Positions 1 to 6,859 are shown, counted from the first letter of the stretch. The stretch is DNA of 10,375 nucleotides from Rhizobacter sp. (GCA_025359585.1 JANYFX010000765.1:1-10375), one strand, 5' to 3'. Notes: a model not told the origin generated them from the letters alone. Numbers and translations are program-made.

Positions 1-1
1 A

Positions 2-403
2 CCCTTCACGCACGAGACCGCACTCATCAAGGTGCAGAAAGCCGAAGACGCCTGGAATAGCCGCGACCCGGAGCGCTGCGCTGCCGCCTACACCGTCGAT
101 TCGGTGTGGCGCAACCGCTGCCAGTTCTTCAGCGGGCGCGATTCGATTCGCGCTTTCCTCACGCGCAAGTGGGAAAACGAACTCGACTACCGGCTGAAGA
201 AGGAGCTGTGGGCCTTCACCGACAACCGCATCTCGGTCCGCTTCGAGTACGAGTGGCACGACGAAGGCGGCGACTGGTTCCGCTCGCACGGCAACGAGCA
301 GTGGGAGTTCGACGAACACGGGCTGATGCGCAAGCGCGAGGCCAGCATCAACGACGTGGCCATCACCGAGGCCGAGCGAAAGTTTCGCTGGGCTCGAAAC
401 TGA
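2..403 (+). CDS. DUF1348 family (NTF2/SnoaL-like) protein, 5' end missing
   Basis: The reading frame is already open at the left edge of the window. It encodes about 133 residues ending in a natural TGA. The block AEDAWNSRDPERCAAAYT, then WRNR, FLTRKW, ELDYRLKKELWAF and RSHGNEQWEFDEHGLM, is the signature of the DUF1348 family. These are small cone-shaped NTF2-like proteins of roughly 150 residues. Only the first 10-20 residues should be missing, because the frame starts with PFTHETALIKVQKAEDAW. The GTG at 32 is therefore an internal valine rather than the start. Members are widespread in proteobacteria, but no reaction has been firmly assigned; the fold often holds hydrophobic ligands. The gene ends 35 bp before cynS on the same strand, so cotranscription is likely. 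That gives no firm functional link. Confidence 0.85.
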   Translation, partial: PFTHETALIKVQKAEDAWNSRDPERCAAAYTVDSVWRNRCQFFSGRDSIRAFLTRKWENELDYRLKKELWAFTDNRISVRFEYEWHDEGGDWFRSHGNEQWEFDEHGLMRKREASINDVAITEAERKFRWARN

Positions 404-438
404 GCCGATCAATCACACCAACGAATGGAGCAACAAAG

Positions 439-882
439 ATGAACCGCAACGACGTCACCGAAATGATCATCGAGGCCAAGGTCAAGAAGGGCCTGAAGTG
501 GGAAGACGTGGCCAGGAAGGTCGGCCTCAGCAAAGAGTGGGTGACGGCCGGGTGTCTGGGGCAGATGACCTTCGATGCGAAGCAGGCCAAGATCGTCGCG
601 AAGACTTTCGGGCTGCCGGCCGAAGCCGAGAAGTGGCTGCAGGTCGTGCCTTACAAGGGCTCGCTGCCGACGAGCGTGCCGACCGATCCGCTGATCTACC
701 GGTTCTATGAACTCATCAGCGTGTACGGCACGACCTTCAAGGAGCTGATCCACGAAGAATTCGGCGACGGCATCATGAGCGCGATCGACTTCAAGATGGA
801 TTTGCAGCGTGAGGCGGATCCGAAGGGCGACCGCGTCAACATCGTCATGTCCGGCAAGTTCCTCTCGTACAAGACGTATTAA
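439..882 (+). CDS. cynS: Cyanate hydratase (cyanase) CynS
   Basis: The 147-residue cytoplasmic enzyme converts cyanate and bicarbonate to carbamate and CO2; the carbamate then decays to ammonia and CO2. It both detoxifies cyanate and frees nitrogen. The N-terminal ~70 residues form the helical HTH-like domain (EDVARKVGLSKEWVTAGCLGQ). The C-terminal part carries the family signature PTDPLIYRFYE, VYGTT and FGDGIMSAIDFK. The catalytic triad known from E. coli (Arg96, Glu99, Ser122) maps to Arg88, Glu91 and Ser114, all present. Length is slightly under the E. coli protein (156), with the shortening at the N-terminus. The ATG is supported by GGAG eight bases upstream. No cynR or cynT lies next to it, so the classic cyn operon is not conserved here. 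The protein should assemble as a decamer, as in the family. Confidence 0.97.
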   Translation: MNRNDVTEMIIEAKVKKGLKWEDVARKVGLSKEWVTAGCLGQMTFDAKQAKIVAKTFGLPAEAEKWLQVVPYKGSLPTSVPTDPLIYRFYELISVYGTTFKELIHEEFGDGIMSAIDFKMDLQREADPKGDRVNIVMSGKFLSYKTY

Positions 883-906
883 GACGGACACGCTGCGCGT
901 GCCGTC
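883..906 (+). terminator. Hairpin immediately after cynS
   Basis: Directly after the cynS stop codon, GACGG (883-887) and CACGC (889-893) pair with GCGTG (897-901) and CCGTC (902-906). The structure has one bulged A (888) and a three-base loop. The 10-bp GC-rich stem fits transcription termination or mRNA end protection. No T-run follows, so it is not a textbook intrinsic terminator. Confidence 0.45.
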
Positions 907-922
907 CTGATTCGCCGCGTTC

Positions 923-953
923 GAGCGTCACGGCGCTTCGCGCCATGACGCTC
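923..953. terminator. Long near-perfect hairpin between convergent genes
   Basis: Two 14-base arms (923-936 and 940-953) pair with a single C/A mismatch around a TTC loop. It lies midway between the convergent ends of cynS and the ABM gene, where a bidirectional terminator would sit. Neither strand shows a T-tract, so Rho-independent termination is uncertain. A third, perfect 6-bp stem with a 4-base loop (964-979) adjoins the ABM stop codon. Confidence 0.5.
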
Positions 954-981
954 AACTTGGCGGGCTGACTGCCGTCAGCTT

Positions 982-1284
982 TCAGCTGGGCAGCTTCGCT
1001 GCCAGCAGGTCGATCTTTTCGATGACCGGCGGCGTCGCGAGCAACGCCGCGGCGTTGGCCATCAGCGCGGCGGCGATCGGGCCGTTGAGGTGAGCCTGGC
1101 GGCCGGTCTCGTCGGCGAAGGCGTCGAACACGCCGAAGGTCGAGGGGCCGAACTTCAAGGCGAACCACGCCGTCGTGCCGGCTTCGGCATTGGCCAGCGG
1201 CAATGCGCCAGCCAGAAAATCGGCGACAGCGGTTTCCTTGCCGGGTTTGGCTTCGAGGCGGACGAACAAGGCGAGCTTGACCAT
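982..1284 (-). CDS. ABM-domain protein (putative quinol monooxygenase, YgiN/antibiotic biosynthesis monooxygenase family)
   Basis: The 100-residue product MVKLALFVRLEAKPGKE...LADAL-type N-terminus, followed by AEAGTTAWFALKFGPSTFGVFDAFADETGRQAHLNG, is typical of the dimeric ferredoxin-like ABM superfamily. The pattern is a beta strand, then xxVKPGKE, then W/FxL and the FDAFxDExGRxAHLxG block. Family members are cofactor-free monooxygenases or quinol/ROS-handling proteins of 95-110 residues, so this is full length. The ATG at 1284 has an AAAGGAA Shine-Dalgarno upstream; the in-frame extension further upstream has no recognisable content. It is divergent from the GlxA-type regulator gene at 1385, which is a reasonable candidate regulator. 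The substrate is unknown. Confidence 0.85.
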   Translation of the reverse strand: MVKLALFVRLEAKPGKETAVADFLAGALPLANAEAGTTAWFALKFGPSTFGVFDAFADETGRQAHLNGPIAAALMANAAALLATPPVIEKIDLLAAKLPS

Positions 1285-1384
1285 GGGGTGTTCCTTTCCG
1301 TGAACGGTTGCGAGGAGCGCAGTCTGGTTCCGCGAGCGCGATTCAGCGAGTGGCAAGACCGACATCGTTGATATCATTCCTGCC
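1285..1384. promoter_or_regulatory. Divergent intergenic region (ABM gene / GlxA-type regulator)
   Basis: This 100-bp gap must hold the promoters of both divergent genes. A perfect palindrome TGATATCA lies at 1369-1376, just ahead of the regulator start codon. The Shine-Dalgarno AAAGGAA of the ABM gene is clear, whereas the regulator start has no evident one. I could not identify a convincing -35/-10 pair on either strand. Confidence 0.4.
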
Positions 1385-2347
1385 ATGCGACTCCACCTGC
1401 TCGTGCTCGACGGCGTGTTCGATCTCGGCCTGGCCGCGCTGACCGACACGCTCAGCACCGCGAATGAACTCGCAGCCACGCTGCCCGAAGCACCGCCGCC
1501 GATCGAACTCACGCTTGTCGGTGTGCGCAAGCGCGTGCGCACCGCGCAAGGCCTGAGCGTGCCGGTGCTGGCGGCCGCCAGCGTGCGGCGGCCCGATGTG
1601 GTGCTCGTGCCCGCGCTCGGTGCCAAGATGCCCGACACGCTCGCCGCGCGTCTCGAGCTCCCGGACGTGGCCGACGCCATGCTCGTGCTGCAGCGCTGGT
1701 CGCACGCCGGCGCGACGCTCGGCGCGGCCTGCACTGGCACTTTCCTGCTGGCCGAGAGTGCGCTGCTCGACGGCCAGCGTGCCACGACCTCGTGGTGGCT
1801 GGCGCCGATGTTCCGCCAGCGCTACCCGCAAGTTCTTCTCGACGAGTCGCGCATGCTCGTGAACTCCGCCGGCTTCACGACCGCCGGTGCGGCGATGGCG
1901 CACCTCGATCTGGCGCTCGGCGTGGTGCGTGGTCGCAGCCCGGCGCTGGCCGCGCTCGCGGCGCGTTACCTGCTGGTCGAAGCGCGCGGCTCGCAGGCCG
2001 AGTTCGTGATCCCCGATCACCTGGCGCATGCCGACCCGGTGGTCGAGCGCTTCGAGGGCTGGGCCCGGCAGCGGCTGGCCAGCGGTTTTTCGCTCGCCGA
2101 CGCAGCGCGCTCGGTCGGCGCCAGCGAGCGCACGCTGGCGCGCCGGCTGCAGAGTGTGCTGGGCAAAACTCCGCTGTCGTACTTTCAGGACCTGCGGGTC
2201 GAGCGCGCCGTGCACCTGCTGCAGACCAGCGCCGACAGCGTCGACCAGATCGCCACGAAGATCGGCTATGCCGACGGCGTGACCTTGCGCAGCTTGCTGC
2301 GCCGCAAGCTTGGGCGCGGCGTGCGCGAGTTGCGCGCGAGGGCTTGA
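1385..2347 (+). CDS. GlxA-type AraC family transcriptional regulator (DJ-1/PfpI domain + HTH)
   Basis: The 320-residue protein has two parts. Residues 1-~190 form a DJ-1/PfpI (class I glutamine amidotransferase-like) sensor domain with the nucleophile-elbow segment GAACTGTFLLAESALLDG; the cysteine is Cys116. Where many relatives have ATTHW, this one has ATTSWW (Ser136), so the catalytic histidine position is changed and a binding rather than enzymatic role is likely. Residues ~220-320 are an AraC-type DNA-binding domain with two helix-turn-helices (SLADAARSVGASERTLARRL and QIATKIGYADGVTLRSLLRR). The family regulates catabolic or stress genes in response to small metabolites. The divergent ABM gene is the obvious candidate target, and the globin gene lies 92 bp downstream on the same strand. 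The ligand is unknown. Confidence 0.9.
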   Translation: MRLHLLVLDGVFDLGLAALTDTLSTANELAATLPEAPPPIELTLVGVRKRVRTAQGLSVPVLAAASVRRPDVVLVPALGAKMPDTLAARLELPDVADAMLVLQRWSHAGATLGAACTGTFLLAESALLDGQRATTSWWLAPMFRQRYPQVLLDESRMLVNSAGFTTAGAAMAHLDLALGVVRGRSPALAALAARYLLVEARGSQAEFVIPDHLAHADPVVERFEGWARQRLASGFSLADAARSVGASERTLARRLQSVLGKTPLSYFQDLRVERAVHLLQTSADSVDQIATKIGYADGVTLRSLLRRKLGRGVRELRARA

Positions 2348-2439
2348 ACGCGCGCCCGTGGCGCACCGCGCCGGGGCGGCATCGTGCTTGCATGAGTTCT
2401 TCGGCCGCATCGCCAGATGCACCGTTCGGAGGATTCGCC

Positions 2440-2853
2440 ATGAACGACCACACCATCTCGCTGGTGCGAGAAAGTTTCGATCTGGTCACGCCGATCGCGC
2501 CGCAGGCGGCGGCGTTGTTCTACGCCAACCTGTTCGAAGCCGACCCGCAACTCAAGCCGCTTTTCAAGGGCGACATGGTTGTGCAGGGCCACTCGCTGAT
2601 GCAGATGCTCGAACTGGCGGTGAACATGCTCGACCAACCTCATGTGCTGGTGCCCGCATTGCAAGACCTCGGCCGGCGCCATGCCGGTTACGGTGCGCAG
2701 GATCATCACTACGACACGGTGGGTGGCGCACTGCTGAAGACACTTCGGCAAGGCCTGGGTGCGGCCTGGGCGCCCGACGTGGAAGAAGCCTGGACGGAGG
2801 TTTACGGCGTGTTGGCCGGAACGATGAAAGAGTCGGCCGTCGTCGCAGCCTGA
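2440..2853 (+). CDS. Single-domain haemoglobin (Vitreoscilla-type globin)
   Basis: The 137-residue protein aligns along its length with bacterial single-domain globins such as Vitreoscilla VHb. Haem-pocket residues are visible: Tyr28 (B10, in FYANLF), Phe42 (CD1, in KPLF), Gln49 (probable E7) and proximal His81 (F8, in GRRHAGYG), followed by HYDTVGGALLKTL and the WTEVYGVLAGTM helix. The Tyr-B10/Gln-E7 pair is typical of globins that bind O2 tightly and turn over NO, so a role in NO detoxification or O2 delivery is likely. No reductase domain is fused, so an external electron donor is needed. GGAGG lies seven bases before the ATG. No NO-responsive site (NsrR/NorR) was recognised in the 92-bp upstream gap. 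Confidence 0.92.
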   Translation: MNDHTISLVRESFDLVTPIAPQAAALFYANLFEADPQLKPLFKGDMVVQGHSLMQMLELAVNMLDQPHVLVPALQDLGRRHAGYGAQDHHYDTVGGALLKTLRQGLGAAWAPDVEEAWTEVYGVLAGTMKESAVVAA

Positions 2854-2855
2854 CC

Positions 2856-2876
2856 GAGACCGTCTGACGCAGTCTC
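2856..2876. terminator. Small hairpin between convergent globin and SCO genes
   Basis: GAGAC (2856-2860) pairs with GTCTC (2872-2876), and CGT/ACG can extend the stem inward across a two-base bulge. It fills the 21-bp gap between the convergent stop codons and overlaps the SCO stop. It may act as a bidirectional terminator, but the stem is short and no T-run follows. Confidence 0.25.
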
Positions 2877-3462
2877 AGGCCGCCAGCGCGGCTTTCGCCA
2901 GCAGCACCTCGACATCACCGAGGTCGGGTGCCTCTTCGCTGCGGTAGCGCAGCCGGGCCTCGCGGTCGAACACGAAGACCTGCGCGGTGTGCGTGCCGGG
3001 CCGCGCGGACGCGCCTTTCATGAAGCTGGCGAGCCGGTCCACGTCTTTCGCGTCGGCGACGGCGGCAAGCCAGGCGTCGTGCCGTCCGAAACGGTTTTGC
3101 CATTCGGCGACGCGGGCCGGGCTGTCGCCCAGCACGTCGATGCTGATCGACAGCAACTGCACCGCGTTCGAGCGCAACCGGGTCGCGAGCGCACCGAAGA
3201 GCGCGCCCTGTGTCGGGCAGATGGCACTGCAGCCGGTGAACATCAGCTGAACGGCCGTGACCTTGCCGGCGATGCTGTCGGCCAGCGTGCGCGTGCGTCC
3301 GTCGGTGCCGGTGATGTGCAGGCGCGGTGCGCTCCGCCACATCGGCCGTTCGCTGCCTGCGGGCTCGGTCGCGGCCGATCGGGTCAGTGCGCCGGACAGG
3401 GCCCAGGCACCAGCGAGCCCGATGAAACGCCTGCGGCGTGCGAACAACGGATCGGCCTGCAT
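2875..3462 (-). CDS. SCO1/SenC family copper-binding thioredoxin-fold protein
   Basis: From the ATG at 3462 the product has 195 residues. The N-terminus ARRRRFIGLAGAWALSGAL is a signal sequence with a twin-arginine-like RRxF motif, suggesting periplasmic export, possibly by Tat. The mature thioredoxin-like domain carries the SCO motif CxxxC (Cys78-Ser-Ala-Ile-Cys82, then P), and the third copper ligand His158 is in GTHTAQVFVFD. SCO proteins deliver copper to, or reduce cysteines of, the CuA site of cytochrome oxidase; some are general periplasmic thiol/redox proteins. A GTG at 3471 is also possible, but GAGGTG overlaps it and sits at Shine-Dalgarno distance from the ATG, which I prefer. The gene starts 10 bases after the stop of the MCP remnant. 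No oxidase genes are nearby. Confidence 0.9.
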   Translation of the reverse strand: MQADPLFARRRRFIGLAGAWALSGALTRSAATEPAGSERPMWRSAPRLHITGTDGRTRTLADSIAGKVTAVQLMFTGCSAICPTQGALFGALATRLRSNAVQLLSISIDVLGDSPARVAEWQNRFGRHDAWLAAVADAKDVDRLASFMKGASARPGTHTAQVFVFDREARLRYRSEEAPDLGDVEVLLAKAALAA

Positions 3463-3472
3463 GCCCGCCACC

Positions 3473-3766
3473 TCAAGCCGCCAGCGGCAGCGTGAAACGG
3501 TCGGCCGTCGCGACCAGCTCGCCCGCTTCCTGCCGCATCGACATCGCCGCTGCCGTGGTCTGCTCGACGAGGGCCGCGTTCATCTGTGTGTCCTGATCGA
3601 GTTGCGCGACCGCCGCGCTCACCTCGCCGATGCCGCGGCTCTGCTCCGACGCCGCAGTCGACACATCCGCCAGCAGCCCGCTCATGGCCTGGGCGTTGCG
3701 AACCAGCTCGCTCATCGTCTCGCCCGCCGTCTGCACGATGCGTGTTCCCTGCGCGGTCTGCTCGCC
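3473..3766 (-). pseudogene. C-terminal remnant of a methyl-accepting chemotaxis protein
   Basis: The last ~97 codons encode a typical MCP C-terminal helix: EQTAQGTRIVQTAGETM, then LLADVSTAASEQSRGIGEV, the QLDQDTQMNAALVEQT block and a DRFTLP tail, ending at a natural stop. The highly conserved signalling tip, HAMP, transmembrane and ligand-binding parts (normally 400 or more residues upstream) are absent. Upstream in the same frame the strand is antisense to the msrQ-like gene and shows no MCP similarity. There is no plausible start or Shine-Dalgarno, so this should be a dead fragment left by a deletion or rearrangement. The breakpoint is near 3763-3780. It retains the original spacing to the SCO start downstream. 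Confidence 0.8.
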
Positions 3767-3769
3767 TGG

Positions 3770-4409
3770 CTGGCCGCGCATCACTTCGGCGCGATCCGCG
3801 TGGCGTCGTTCGCGCTGTGTTCGGGCCCGGCGCTCTGGTTGCTCGGCGAATGGTTGACCGGCCGCTTGGGCGTCAACCCGCTCAACCGCCTGCTGCACTT
3901 CACCGGGCAGTGGGGGTTGGTGATGTTGCTCGTCACGCTGACGGTCAGCCCGGCGCGGCGCCTCTCGGTGGCCTTGTCGAAGGCCGTTCATGCACGCTAC
4001 GGCAAACGTGTTTCCGACTGGAACTGGCTGATTCGCCTGCGCCGGCAACTCGGCCTGTTCACATTTTTCTATGCCAGCCTGCATCTCGCCGTCTACCTCG
4101 CCTTCGACGCCGGCTTCGACGCGGGCAGCGTGCGCGACGACGTTCTGGAACGGCCCTTCATCCCGCTCGGCTTCGTCGCCTTCGCGCTGCTGGTGCCGCT
4201 GGCCGCGAGCTCGAACCGGGCCGCGATCAAGGCGCTCGGGCGCCATTGGCAACGACTGCACGCACTCGTCTACCCGATCGCGATTCTGGCGATGGCCCAT
4301 TTCTGGTTGCAGATGAAGGTGGGGCATTTCGCACCCTGGCCGTATTCGCTCGCGCTGGTGCTCCTGCTCGCCTGGCGCCTGAGCGACAAGCTGGCCGGTG
4401 TTGAAGTGA
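3770..4409 (+). pseudogene. msrQ: MsrQ-like haem-binding membrane subunit, ends disturbed (possibly still coding)
   Basis: MsrQ is the b-haem inner-membrane subunit that passes electrons to the periplasmic methionine sulfoxide reductase MsrP. Similarity to E. coli MsrQ runs almost end to end: GRLGVNPLNRLLHFTGQWGL, LRRQLGLFTFFYASLHL, ERPFIPLGFVAFALLVPLA, GRHWQRLHALVYPIAILAMAHF and a last membrane helix near 4330-4380. Histidines in LLHFTG, SLHLAV and RLHALVY are candidate haem ligands. Two things are wrong. The first residues merge with the MCP remnant; the only common start codon nearby is GTG at 3800, which lacks a Shine-Dalgarno. The frame also does not stop after the last helix but runs to a TGA at 4892-4894, antisense to the reductase gene; stops at 4380-4382, 4402-4404 and 4407-4409 lie in the other two frames. 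I infer a truncated or frameshifted gene. No msrP is in the window. Confidence 0.7.
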
Positions 4410-4468
4410 AAGAGCGCGACGCCGGGGCGCCACCTGCCGGTTCACGTGCTGAACTTGGCCGCGCCTTG

Positions 4469-5707
4469 TCAGACCGTGAAGGGCCGCGACCCGGTCTTCA
4501 CCCGCACCGGCGGCCGGGTGCCGACATAGGGCAGCACGGCGCCGCCGGTGACATGACCGGCGATCAGCTTCGCCTGCCGCCCGACCGGCTCGATGAAACG
4601 CAACGCCTGCCCGTCGATGCTGATGCAATCGCCGAGCGCGTGGATGTTGGGCACGTTGGTGCGCAGCGTGAGCGCATCGACGGCGATGCCGTTGTGCCAG
4701 TCGAGACCCGCGCTGTGCGCGAGCCGGCCGGGGGTTTGCAATCCGGTGGCGGCGATCACGTGTTCCGCGTCGAAGCGCTGGCCGTCTTCGGTGTGGACGC
4801 TGCACACCACGCCATTCTTGTCGACGTTGGCGATCCGCACACCACCGACAAAGCGCAGCGGCAGCCCGCGCCACGCGTCGAGCAACTCGTTTGAAGCGGC
4901 TTCGCCGAGCAGATTGGCCAGTGGTAAAACATTCACGTCGAGCAAGGTGACCGCGTGACCGGCCAGCGCCAGGTCGTTCGCGAGTTCGCAGCCGACCAGG
5001 CCGGCGCCGGCGATCAGCACGCGCTGTGGCGCGGCCGGGTTCGGTTCGCCGAGCGCTTCGCGAAACTTCAGGTAAGCGTCGAGGTGGTTGATGCGCCAGC
5101 ACAGCGCGGCCGGCAGTTGCACCACCTCGCGCGGCTCGGCGCCGTGGGCGAGCACAAGGTGGCGGTAGCGCAGGCTGCCGCGGGTCGTGCGCAGCGTGTT
5201 GGCGTGCGTGCTCACGCTGACGGCATGGGTGCGTGGCAGCAAGCGCACGTTCAGGCGCCGGGCCGCCGACGAGGCTGGCTCTTTCACCAGCGCCGACAAG
5301 GCCAGGCCCTTGGCGAGCGCCACCGACAGCAGCGGCTTGTCGTAGACCGACGCATCGCAGGCCGCGACCAGCGTGATCGGCACATCGGCATCACGCTCGC
5401 GCAGCGCCTGCGCCATCTGCCAGCCGGCGCGGCCCGCGCCGACGATCACCACGCCGGCATCGCCGCGCGTGCCGGCGGTCTGGCGCGGGGCCGTGGCGCG
5501 GCGCTCGATCGCCGCCGCCTCGTACGGCTCGAAGTCGACCTTGGTCACGCCGCAGAGCGGGCAGGCCCAGTCGTCGGGAATGTCGTCGAAGCGCGTGCCG
5601 GGGGCCAGGCCGCTGTCGGCGTCGCCCTCGGCTTCGTCGTAGATCAGGCCGCAGGCGCGGCAGATGAAACAACGAAAAGCAGCTTCGACAACGAGGGCGA
5701 GCGTCAT
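4469..5707 (-). CDS. Rubredoxin fused to rubredoxin-NAD(P)+ reductase-like FAD oxidoreductase
   Basis: The 412-residue protein begins with a rubredoxin domain (residues ~10-62): ligands Cys16, Cys19, Cys49 and Cys52 in CRACGLIYDEAEG and DDWACPLCG, plus an extra Cys13. A short linker leads to a two-dinucleotide-fold reductase: FAD motif GAGRAG (90-95), ATG-like AHGAEP, NAD(P)H motif GAGLVG (234-239) and the second FAD motif NIHALGDC. This resembles Pseudomonas RubB with its electron acceptor fused on. Its expected role is moving electrons from NAD(P)H via FAD to rubredoxin iron and then to a partner oxygenase or peroxide reductase. The start ATG overlaps the stop of the upstream flavoprotein gene (ATGA), implying translational coupling. 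The chain ends after VRVKTGSRPFTV, about 45 residues earlier than P. aeruginosa RubB; this could be natural or a truncation. Confidence 0.9.
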   Translation of the reverse strand: MTLALVVEAAFRCFICRACGLIYDEAEGDADSGLAPGTRFDDIPDDWACPLCGVTKVDFEPYEAAAIERRATAPRQTAGTRGDAGVVIVGAGRAGWQMAQALRERDADVPITLVAACDASVYDKPLLSVALAKGLALSALVKEPASSAARRLNVRLLPRTHAVSVSTHANTLRTTRGSLRYRHLVLAHGAEPREVVQLPAALCWRINHLDAYLKFREALGEPNPAAPQRVLIAGAGLVGCELANDLALAGHAVTLLDVNVLPLANLLGEAASNELLDAWRGLPLRFVGGVRIANVDKNGVVCSVHTEDGQRFDAEHVIAATGLQTPGRLAHSAGLDWHNGIAVDALTLRTNVPNIHALGDCISIDGQALRFIEPVGRQAKLIAGHVTGGAVLPYVGTRPPVRVKTGSRPFTV

Positions 5708-6846
5708 GCCGGCATCTCGGCGGCGCTGAGCCGCGCGATCTCCTTGCGCAGGTGCTTGATCGCCGGCGTGACGATCGCGACGAAGTGCGATTCGCGCACG
5801 CGGCGTTGTACGGCCGAGCTCATCAGGTAACCGCGAGCGCCCTGATGCAGCAGGGCCGACTGCGCGGCGCGCAACGACAGCTCGCTGGCGTGCGCGCGTG
5901 CGTCGAGCACGTCGATCAGGAATTCCTTGTGATTCGCGTATGGCGTTTGCGCGAGCCGCATCGTGCGCTCGGTCAGCGCGTCGAGCTCGGCCTGCAACTC
6001 GTCGGGCCGGTCTTCGAGAAATTCGTTGACGTGGCCGAGCTGGCGTTCCACCTGCCACATCGAATCGATCGCGCCCTGCGCCACGCCCAGGCCCATGCCA
6101 CATTGAAGCAGGATGAACGCGGCACGGATGCGGCCGATGAACGGGCGCACCGGGTCGGCGATCATCTTGTCGGCAGCCACGAAGTGGTCGGTCATGCGCA
6201 CGGCATACGTGTTCGTGCCTTCCATCGCCGAGAACGACGGGCAGTTGCGCAGCTCCACGCCCTGGCCGTCGCAGTGCACGATGAACATCACTTCGCGTGG
6301 CGCATCGCCTTCGACCACCGCGACGGCGCCGAAGTAGTGATCGGGCCCGAGGTTGCTGACCCACGGCAAGGCGCCGTTGACGATGAACCCGCCCGGCACT
6401 TCCCGCGCTTTCAGCAGCAGCGTTTCGATGCCGGCGAAGGTCTTCATCGGGTTGCTCATGCCGGTGGCACCGAGCGTGTGGCCGGCCACGTGGTTCGCCA
6501 GCGCCGCGCCCATCAGGGCCGGGTTGCCCGACTGTTCCATGTAGACGCCGCACACATCGTGGCACCAGACCATGAAGCCGGTCGCGCCGCACACGCGCGA
6601 GACTTCGGTGATCGCCTGGATCGCGGCGCCGAAGTCGGGCGCTTCGCCGCCCGCCGCCATGTGCGCGCCGAAAGCACCGAGCTCACCCAGGCGTTGCAAG
6701 ATGCCTTTCGGATAGATGCCACGCCGGTCGATGTCGTCGGCCAGTTCGGCCAGCGGGCCATCGGCCAGGGCGCGCACGGATTGCAGCATCGCGTCAACGG
6801 GCTTCGCGACCGGCGCGAAGCCCACGCTTTCCATCACGGCGGACAT
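5704..6846 (-). CDS. Acyl-CoA dehydrogenase-superfamily flavoprotein lacking the usual catalytic Glu
   Basis: The 380-residue product has the acyl-CoA dehydrogenase fold. The N-terminal helices include PKGILQRLGELGAFGAHMAAGG. A mid-region flavin-contact segment (TLGATGMSNPMK) is followed by a beta domain with MEGTNTYAVRMTDHFVAADKMI. The C-terminal helical bundle contains RAAQSALLHQGARGYLMSSAVQRRVRE. Where most dehydrogenases have YEGT with the catalytic base, this protein reads AIVTPAIKHLRKE (~357-369), so Thr360 falls at the Glu position. That suggests chemistry other than alpha,beta-dehydrogenation; relatives such as DszC and SfnC are flavin-dependent monooxygenases of sulfur compounds. The ATG at 6846 lies 13 bp after the OsmC stop, and the gene overlaps the rubredoxin-reductase start. 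I infer that it oxidises the operon's substrate; the substrate is unknown. Confidence 0.85.
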   Translation of the reverse strand: MSAVMESVGFAPVAKPVDAMLQSVRALADGPLAELADDIDRRGIYPKGILQRLGELGAFGAHMAAGGEAPDFGAAIQAITEVSRVCGATGFMVWCHDVCGVYMEQSGNPALMGAALANHVAGHTLGATGMSNPMKTFAGIETLLLKAREVPGGFIVNGALPWVSNLGPDHYFGAVAVVEGDAPREVMFIVHCDGQGVELRNCPSFSAMEGTNTYAVRMTDHFVAADKMIADPVRPFIGRIRAAFILLQCGMGLGVAQGAIDSMWQVERQLGHVNEFLEDRPDELQAELDALTERTMRLAQTPYANHKEFLIDVLDARAHASELSLRAAQSALLHQGARGYLMSSAVQRRVRESHFVAIVTPAIKHLRKEIARLSAAEMPA

Positions 6847-6859
6847 GGTGCTTTTTCTT

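Noticed and set aside
106..438. N-terminal extension of cynS from an upstream ATG in the same frame
   Set aside because: This stretch is an out-of-frame reading of the DUF1348 gene. The cyanase family begins at the ATG at 439, which has a good Shine-Dalgarno.
1285..1785. Upstream extension of the ABM gene to a 267-residue protein
   Set aside because: The extension is antisense to the GlxA-type regulator gene and low-complexity. The ATG at 1284 has a Shine-Dalgarno and gives the normal family length.
3473..4327. A single 284-residue - strand protein
   Set aside because: Its first ~187 residues are the antisense of the msrQ-like gene. Only the C-terminal MCP part is real.
3257..4894. A single 545-residue + strand protein
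   Set aside because: The first ~170 codons are antisense to the SCO gene and MCP remnant, and the last ~140 are antisense to the reductase. Only the MsrQ-like middle has recognisable protein content.
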